Source: Isoperla grammatica
Lineage: Eukaryota > Arthropoda > Insecta > Plecoptera > Perlodidae
DNA: 64,000 nt
Reading direction: 5' to 3'
Assembly: GCA_945910005.1 (NCBI GenBank)
Contig: OX246743.1
Location: forward strand, 41,843,461 to 41,907,460
Shown: positions 58,223 through 64,000 of the stretch, piece by piece
How positions within the stretch are numbered: position 1 is the stretch's first letter
Layout: every line of letters starts with the position of its first letter
Notes under the pieces: generated by a model
What the model saw: the letters and a program-made list of their open reading frames with translations, nothing else
The model's database searches: none
Told to the model about the DNA's origin: nothing
Made by a program: the position numbers and the translations under genes

Positions 58223-58397
58223 TAAGGTCCAACTCACCAACTTTCGTTGAACTCCGATTTAGTAATCTGCGTTTGGTAACCATGGTTTCAACAAACATTA
58301 CATTTAAAATGCATGGCAGCCGCCATATTGTGTTTATTGAGAATCTCCGATTAATCGGCTAATCAGCGTTTAAGAAGTTGGTGAAAGCAGCCCTAAA
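58223..58397. mobile_element. Small inverted-repeat element
   Basis: TAAGGTCCAACTCACCAACT at the left corresponds to the complement of the right end (TTAGGGCTGCTTTCACCAAC) with gaps; CTCCGATT and CGCTGATT continue the match. About 175 bp, diverged. Confidence 0.55.
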
Positions 58398-58822
58398 ACT
58401 GTCAAGAGGTAGCTCTGTTAATCTCTATCATTATCTTTACCACTTTAGGTTCAACAAAGACACGAAACAATAATATATTAAACATTTAAAAGCTAAGTGT
58501 CATCTGTGTATTATTTCATATTGTGGCCACGAGAATGCATGCAGTTTCAGATGATGTATTCAGCGCTATCTGTTGGCAAAACTCGATACTAACTTAATAA
58601 CCGCCATGACGTCACATCTCTTCATTGTACTACAAATTCAATGTACGAATACAACATTTCATCTCCACTGTAATATATTTAACAATGTAAACTGTGTATC
58701 GTTATATTATGTGTACGAATGTATGTAATGTACTACGCTACTATTTCTACGGTGGAACAGTATCGGAGGATCAACTAACTTATTTCTTGTTGCTTAGCAA
58801 CACACAACTTGCTCGAGAAATT

Positions 58823-58871
58823 GCGTAATCGCGTAATCATGTAATCGCATAATCGCGTAATCATGTAATCT
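58823..58871. repeat. Short tandem repeat of CGTAATCATGTAATC type
   Basis: CGCGTAATCATGTAATCG occurs about twice in succession, with a flanking partial copy. Confidence 0.75.
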
Positions 58872-60815
58872 ATACAATAGCTTGGGCGATCACAGAGTGA
58901 AGATATTTTGTGACGTCACGTGATGATGGTTCTTGATACAGTAAATGAAATAAGTAAATCTTATTTTCAGAATTGAGAAAGGCAGGTTAGTCGATTGAGA
59001 AAATGGAGAAAGGTAATATATCGTGGTTTTTGTGAACGAAATGAACGAATAGAAACGTAGCTTGTTGTCACTTAAATGGTTAAATTGAGCAGTGAACATG
59101 AAAACGTTCAAATACATTTTTAGAGCATTTCATATAAAGACTTCTAAATGTTTAATAAGATTTGATTCTGGAGTCAGTTGGGGTAGTTCAGATAATTCTT
59201 CAGGGTTCAACCATTAATAGAGGAAAACCCTTAAAAATCGCTACCACAGTGTATTTGAACCCAAATCAAAATGAGAGGTCCTTCAAAAAAGTTAAAGGCT
59301 AAAACTATAACTTCCGTTTTCTAATTTATTTTTTAAGTAGCAAACAACAACGTATTTGACTGGTCAAATGCGCCTGCGACTCGAAATCTGTATCATATTG
59401 TGTGGTGAACAATAACACATCAAAGCGTCAATGGAAACATAAACCATGTACCGTAGACATGATATTTTATAGTCAACCATCGTCACGTGGTGTTAATGGT
59501 GGGCACATTTCAAATGTCCATTTCTTAGAAATACCACCAACAAACAAAATATTAACCCCAAGCTATAATCAATGCAAATTCTATAGCTTCAAGACAAGAC
59601 ATTGTGTTTGTAAACTTGTATACAACATTACGTTAGATAGAGATGTAACTACATAGGCTGTTTGTTTACCTTAACGAATACCCGACAGATGGCGTTGGCA
59701 ACAGCGCGCTCTGCAACTAGCGCTATCTGTTAGTGATACTTTGTACTAGAGGCACAATATGGCGTTGCATCTCTATGGTAAGCATGCCCGCACAGTGAAT
59801 GGCTGTTTTATATAAGCGGAATTGGACAATGTATAAAATGCCGAATTATTAGATAATGGCTGTACATGAACGTTTTATTGATTGAATAAATATTGTCATA
59901 TTTAAAAAGGAGTTTCGACTTATGGCTTATTCGATTTAGATTGTGTGAATTATACCCACATGAATGACCCAATGTGCAGATTTCTGTTCCTATTTCATTC
60001 AATCCAGCACATATTATTTCCACTTGGTTTTCCCAAGCCAAGGGTGGAGAAAAGATTCTCCCCTAGCACTATTTACATTTCGTCATCTTCATTCAACTGG
60101 GTTAGTTATTCCTTTTCCAAGTTCCCCATTTTGGTAAGCAGATGCATGATATAGCTGAACAAGATTTAAGTACAATAAACAATAGTGATACAATAATACT
60201 AAGATCAGTAAGATTAGTGTTAGTGACCATATGTGGAATTGAACATAAGTGCCTTACACAAAAAATGCAACACAACATGAGAGTTGTTAATTTTATTATT
60301 TTTTTGATGAAAACACAATGAAATGCATGAGTTTTACATGAAAAAAATTTTCATACACATTCAGGGTTATTTTGTGGCACAGCTTGAATGTGTTTGGAAT
60401 AATTTGTGTTTATAGCTTTTTTTACAGTCAATAAACAAAAACGTGTTTGTTTTTCGTTTATATTACTGAGTTGAAATCAACTTTCAGACTTTTATCAACT
60501 ACGTTGAAGCTTTATGTCTCAACTCTCTGTACAAGTTTCATTATGAGTTATATATTCAGATGACTTCAGCAACAATCGCTGGTTCCAAAGCGAAAATAAA
60601 AAAATAATGCGTAATACTGTAATATAGGATTGAACTAGGGGAGTGTTTTTTTTTATTAGAACAATTATTTATTTAGAAATATTAATATTACAAGAGTGCT
60701 TCAAACGTCCTGAGTTTTTACTCCAAAGCTAAAGTAATAACACAGATAAGGCTATTGCAAAATTAATTGTGTACCAGGGGAACCTGGGAGAAGAAAGCCA
60801 CTATCAGGAGAGAGG

Positions 60816-60819
<4 letters not shown>
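58872..60819. other. Intergenic AT-rich region
   Basis: No gene recognised. A small inverted pair (ACAGATGGCG and CGCTATCTGT) lies at about 59685-59731. Confidence 0.4.

Positions 60820-60904
<85 letters not shown>
60820..60904. repeat. (AG)n microsatellite
   Basis: About 42 uninterrupted AG units. The Ser-Leu frame on the minus strand is an artefact. Confidence 0.98.
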
Positions 60905-60908
<4 letters not shown>

Positions 60909-61514
60909 CTGCATAGCTTCTGCCAAGATGCTGAATATGGTGTGATGGACTACACATGACGTTTACTGTACCTGGGACAGCTGGTGAAAACTGTGGGTTG
61001 GTCGACAGAGGTAAGAATATTTACATTTTAAAAATCTAGCACCTAGAAAATTCAAGTAACAACACATCCACTTGGGGCTACTCTATCGTTACACATCACC
61101 ACCTCAAGGAATTAATTGTGTGGAGCATTCATTTATTTTTTATTTTATTTTTTGAACACTCGACTATTACAGTATCCTCCCTTTATTTCAAATTGCAAAT
61201 GATCCTAAAAACCCTAATTTAAATTATAAATATTTGAATTAAAAGGAAATATAACGATTTATATTCAAAAATTTATCATTACATTTTGAATTATTGATAC
61301 ATTTGAATTAAACGATTATTATTATTAATTGTTTATACTTGCCATAAAATGAAATCACAAACAGATGTACTTAATACCACGTAAGTAAAATAAACAAATA
61401 TAAAAGATTTTGAATTAAAGAGGGATTATTGTATAACTTTGTTTAAAACTACTCGCCGTCAAATCGGTAGTCATTTGTCAAGTATAAAATATAAATACAA
61501 GTCCCTCCAGCAGC
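60905..61514. other. Intergenic AT-rich region
   Basis: No feature recognised. Confidence 0.4.
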
Positions 61515-61780
61515 TATCCTAGTACCTGGGGACTGCTGTCTTTTCGTAGTGGCTAGCTTTGGATGCGTTGATCCCGAGAGCTATGCCGGTAGAAGCGTAT
61601 GCTTCTGGTAGGGCCACTCTAGCCGGACATGTCGAAGGGGAAAAGTCAGACGAAAATATGCAGTCCCCGTCCTCCCTTTCCTTTCATGTCTACCTTGTCT
61701 GGCTTCTCCAATCACTCCTATATTACCTAGTTGTCGAGTATGTCTTTAAACTCCAAATAATAAATTATAAATAACGAAGG
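61515..61780 (+). repeat. SINE-like element (TATGCC...TGGTAGGGC family), copy 2
   Basis: GATCCCGAGAGCTATGCCGG, AAGCGTATGCTTCTGGTAGG and GCCGGACATGTCGAAGGGG, followed by AGTTGTCGAGTATGTCTTTA and an AATAATAAATTATAAATAA tail. Matches 27790-28090 and 62815-63230. Confidence 0.78.
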
Positions 61781-62100
61781 GAACCTGCAACTGACGTCAC
61801 AGCCGAACTACAATAATGGAAACTGATGCACAAACAACAAGCTGTCAAAGTTATAGCTTTGCGAATAATGGGGGAAAAACCATTAGTTTTAACGATAGTT
61901 AGTGCTTGCCAGTTAAAATTACTGTTCAATGATGGACAACAACGATTTGAAAGTTTGTTAACGTTTTTGAACATTTGAATTTTCCAACTTCAGAACATTT
62001 TGTTTTTTGACTGCTTGTTGTTTGTCCATCGGTTCAATTCATTTGTTTCATTGTTGTGTTTTGGTGTTGTTCGTACCCTATATTATACTCTAACCAACTA

Positions 62101-62245
62101 ACACAATAGACCTTTTTTCATAATTTATCTAGGACCCTTAGATAGACGGACCTCTAGATCTTCAATGACAACAATGCACAACAGTGAAAAATGCACCGTA
62201 ACATAACTATCAAGGACCCTTAGATAGACCTTATCACGGCTTTCT
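62101..62245. repeat. Repeat with GGACCCTTAGATAG ends, copy 1
   Basis: TTATCTAGGACCCTTAGATA, TTCAATGACAACAATGCACA, CAGTGAAAAATGCACCGTAA and then TATCAAGGACCCTTAGATAG. The same order recurs at 63627-63700 and 63845-64000. Confidence 0.75.
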
Positions 62246-62814
62246 AGACCAATTCTGAAAATCATTTTTTATTTTATTTATTGAAAATAATTGTTGCACT
62301 TGCTGGACACCAGACAGCGCCAGTCAGCGGTGAACATTGGAATCAGGGTCAAAGTCTATCAGGCTGTGACCGATCATGTGGTGCATAGAGGACTGTCTTG
62401 AGTTGTGTCAACAACAGTTGTTAACTGGCCACAACACAGTGTGAGCACGTCCAGGCGATTAGTACCTTGCAGTCACATACCAACAACAGGTGGTAATAGT
62501 TTAGTTATGATCGGGACATACGTTGTGGTGGTTCTAGTGCGCGATGTGCGGTAGTGTAGTTGACATGTTTGCGGGTATGACTCAATAATGATAGTTAGAT
62601 TTAAATTACGCACGTGCTTACTTTGAAGTGGAATAGAGTGTGAAATGCGAAGTGCAGTTTTAAACACGTAATGGCTATACCAACTGTCAAGCTGTAAGAC
62701 TCATACACAGGATACAATCACGTCTGTGGCAGCCAACACAAGCTGCGGAAATATTACTACACAATTGGTGAGTGCAAAGTTTACATTCGTGTTTGCTCTT
62801 GTTTTGTATTCATG
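62246..62814. other. Intergenic stretch
   Basis: No gene or repeat boundary recognised. Confidence 0.4.
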
Positions 62815-63230
62815 CTCGGGGAGTGTTACCTTATCGTGGTGGGCAGCTTTGCGTGATTGGTGATCCCGAGAGCTATGACGGCGGAAGCGTATGCTTCTGG
62901 TAGGGCAACCCTAGCCGCACAGGTCGAGGTCTGGACAGGAACCAGACGAAAGGCAGTCCACGTCCTCCGTTTTACGTACTAATTGTCTCTTTCCTCCATT
63001 CACCCCCTGATGCAGTGGCAACCAAAGACAACCTTACTAATGCTTTCGTCACAGGCGAGGTATTCGTAGCCAATCAGCGATCGGTATTTGCGCGCTATTG
63101 TCACGGGCGGTTCGCTGGTTGGCTATGACTGCCTCGCCTGTGACGAAAGCATATGTAAGGTTGTCTTGGGTTGCCTACACCTAGTTGTCGAGCACGTTGT
63201 TAATTAAACACCGAATAACAAAATAAACAA
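62815..63230 (+). repeat. SINE-like element, copy 3, interrupted by a palindromic MITE
   Basis: GATCCCGAGAGCTATGACGG, AAGCGTATGCTTCTGGTAGG and ACAGGTCGAGG, then the insertion at 63015-63180, then the expected tail CTAGTTGTCGAGCACGTTGT. The tail continues directly after the insertion, which dates the MITE after the SINE. Confidence 0.78.
63015..63180. mobile_element. Palindromic MITE, copy 2, nested in a SINE-like element
   Basis: GTGGCAACCAAAGACAACCT at the left and AGGTTGTCTTGGGTTGCCTA at the right are inverted ends. The GATCGGTATTTGCGCGCTA centre is the reverse complement of the centre of the copy at 40883-41051. Confidence 0.85.
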
Positions 63231-63626
63231 TTTTTAAAAGATTACCAAAATTAATTAGATAATACAGAATAAAAAAAAAAAAAAAACATAAAATCCAAAC
63301 AATTTTATTTCTATATTTCTATATCTCTGCGATATAAATGTGTTTCATAAAAATAAATAATAAGGGCTGTAAAGGATTGACACGTTCACGCCGCGAGGAA
63401 CTTCAATACTATGATACCTGTCATGTGTGGACACCCCTGTTTTGGACGTATTCAGCTGTGGATGCGACTAAAGCCTAAATCTGCCGCCGAGCTCCGGTAT
63501 GCTCAACCACGTATACGTAACACGTTATCGATGGCGTCCATGCGCGAAGCGTTGACTGACGCGATATAGGGATACAGCACGGGGAAAGGTAGACCACTAC
63601 ACCAGCTATAGAACATTTTCAGAATT
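63231..63626. other. Intergenic stretch with a short poly-A run
   Basis: A poly-A run near 63271-63286; otherwise no feature recognised. Confidence 0.4.
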
Positions 63627-64000
63627 GATCTAGGACCCTTAGATATCTTCAATGACAACAATGTACAACAATTAAAATTGCACCTTAAGATAAGGGCATG
63701 TTCCAAATTGTCTATTTTGGCCGGCTTAGTCTACTTCGCCGACTAACACAACAATTAACAGTTTTTGTAATTAATTGTTACTAATTTTTGCGTTAGTTTG
63801 CTAGGGAAGCTAGTCGACTAAAAACGTGGAGTTGGAACACGCCTTCACTATCAAGGACCTTTAGAACTCTTGTTAGAACTTATCTACGACACTAGAGCTA
63901 ATCACGGCCCTCTAGATTTTCAATGACAACAATGAACAATGCACAACAGTGAAAAATGCACCATAACATAATTATCAAGGACCCTTAGATAGAGCTAATC
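63627..64000. repeat. Repeat with GGACCCTTAGATAG ends, further copies running off the window
   Basis: Partial copy at 63627-63700 (ATCTAGGACCCTTAGATATC, TTCAATGACAACAATGTACA) and a longer one from 63845, ending at the window edge with AAGGACCCTTAGATAGAGCT. Confidence 0.7.

Noticed and set aside
60763..60957. Ser-Leu repeat protein frame
   Set aside because: Translation of the (AG)n tract.

Overview
The window is AT-rich, repeat-dense nuclear DNA from an animal. Two spliced protein genes with GT-AG introns, tRNA-derived SINEs, many inverted-repeat elements, microsatellites and a 200-N assembly gap (40076-40275) rule out a prokaryote. The lipase has the short-lid form common in invertebrates, and the SINE-like sequences resemble those of invertebrates. 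An invertebrate, possibly a lophotrochozoan such as a mollusc, is my best guess; the species cannot be fixed from sequence alone.

Layout. 1-3229: tandem array with a unit of about 1.35 kb. 3230-7460: mostly unannotated AT-rich DNA with one 539-bp inverted-repeat element (4595-5133) and a 30-bp minisatellite. 7460-23000: a long degenerate array without a convincing protein gene. In it, two short elements recur: a TGCCA...TGGCA motif of about 36 bp (12 copies) and a hairpin of about 70 nt (8 copies) whose stem shows compensatory changes. Within it, 13001-17108 and 17109-21215 are a recent 4.1-kb tandem duplication. 23000-27270: microsatellites, foldbacks and SINE pieces.

27278-36815, minus strand: a seven-exon pancreatic-lipase-family gene that I assembled from splice sites. 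It gives 416 residues with a signal peptide, Ser182/Asp210/His273, almost no lid, and a C-terminal membrane anchor instead of a PLAT domain. Three consecutive splice boundaries of this gene are each embedded in a separate tandem array made of exon edge plus intron edge: 4 x 113 bp at the exon 4 acceptor, 22 x 88 bp at the exon 4 donor and 6 x 74 bp at the exon 5 acceptor. This is the most unusual structure in the window.

36816-45690: a 2-kb foldback element with arms of about 0.9 kb, an assembly gap, an hAT-like element with a perfect 8-bp target duplication, tRNA-derived SINEs and a LINE reverse-transcriptase tail fragment. 45691-50522, plus strand: a two-exon Ras-family GTPase of 263 residues related to Rhes/Dexras/Di-Ras, ending in a CaaX-type box. 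Its 4-kb intron holds a 150-bp tandem array and a TTAA-flanked foldback. 50523-64000: mainly intergenic, with small foldbacks, an (AG)n tract, two copies of a second SINE-like family (one interrupted by a palindromic element) and a repeat that runs off the right edge.

The two genes are unrelated and lie in opposite orientations; I see no functional link between them. The lipase probably acts at or outside the cell surface and the GTPase inside, at membranes.
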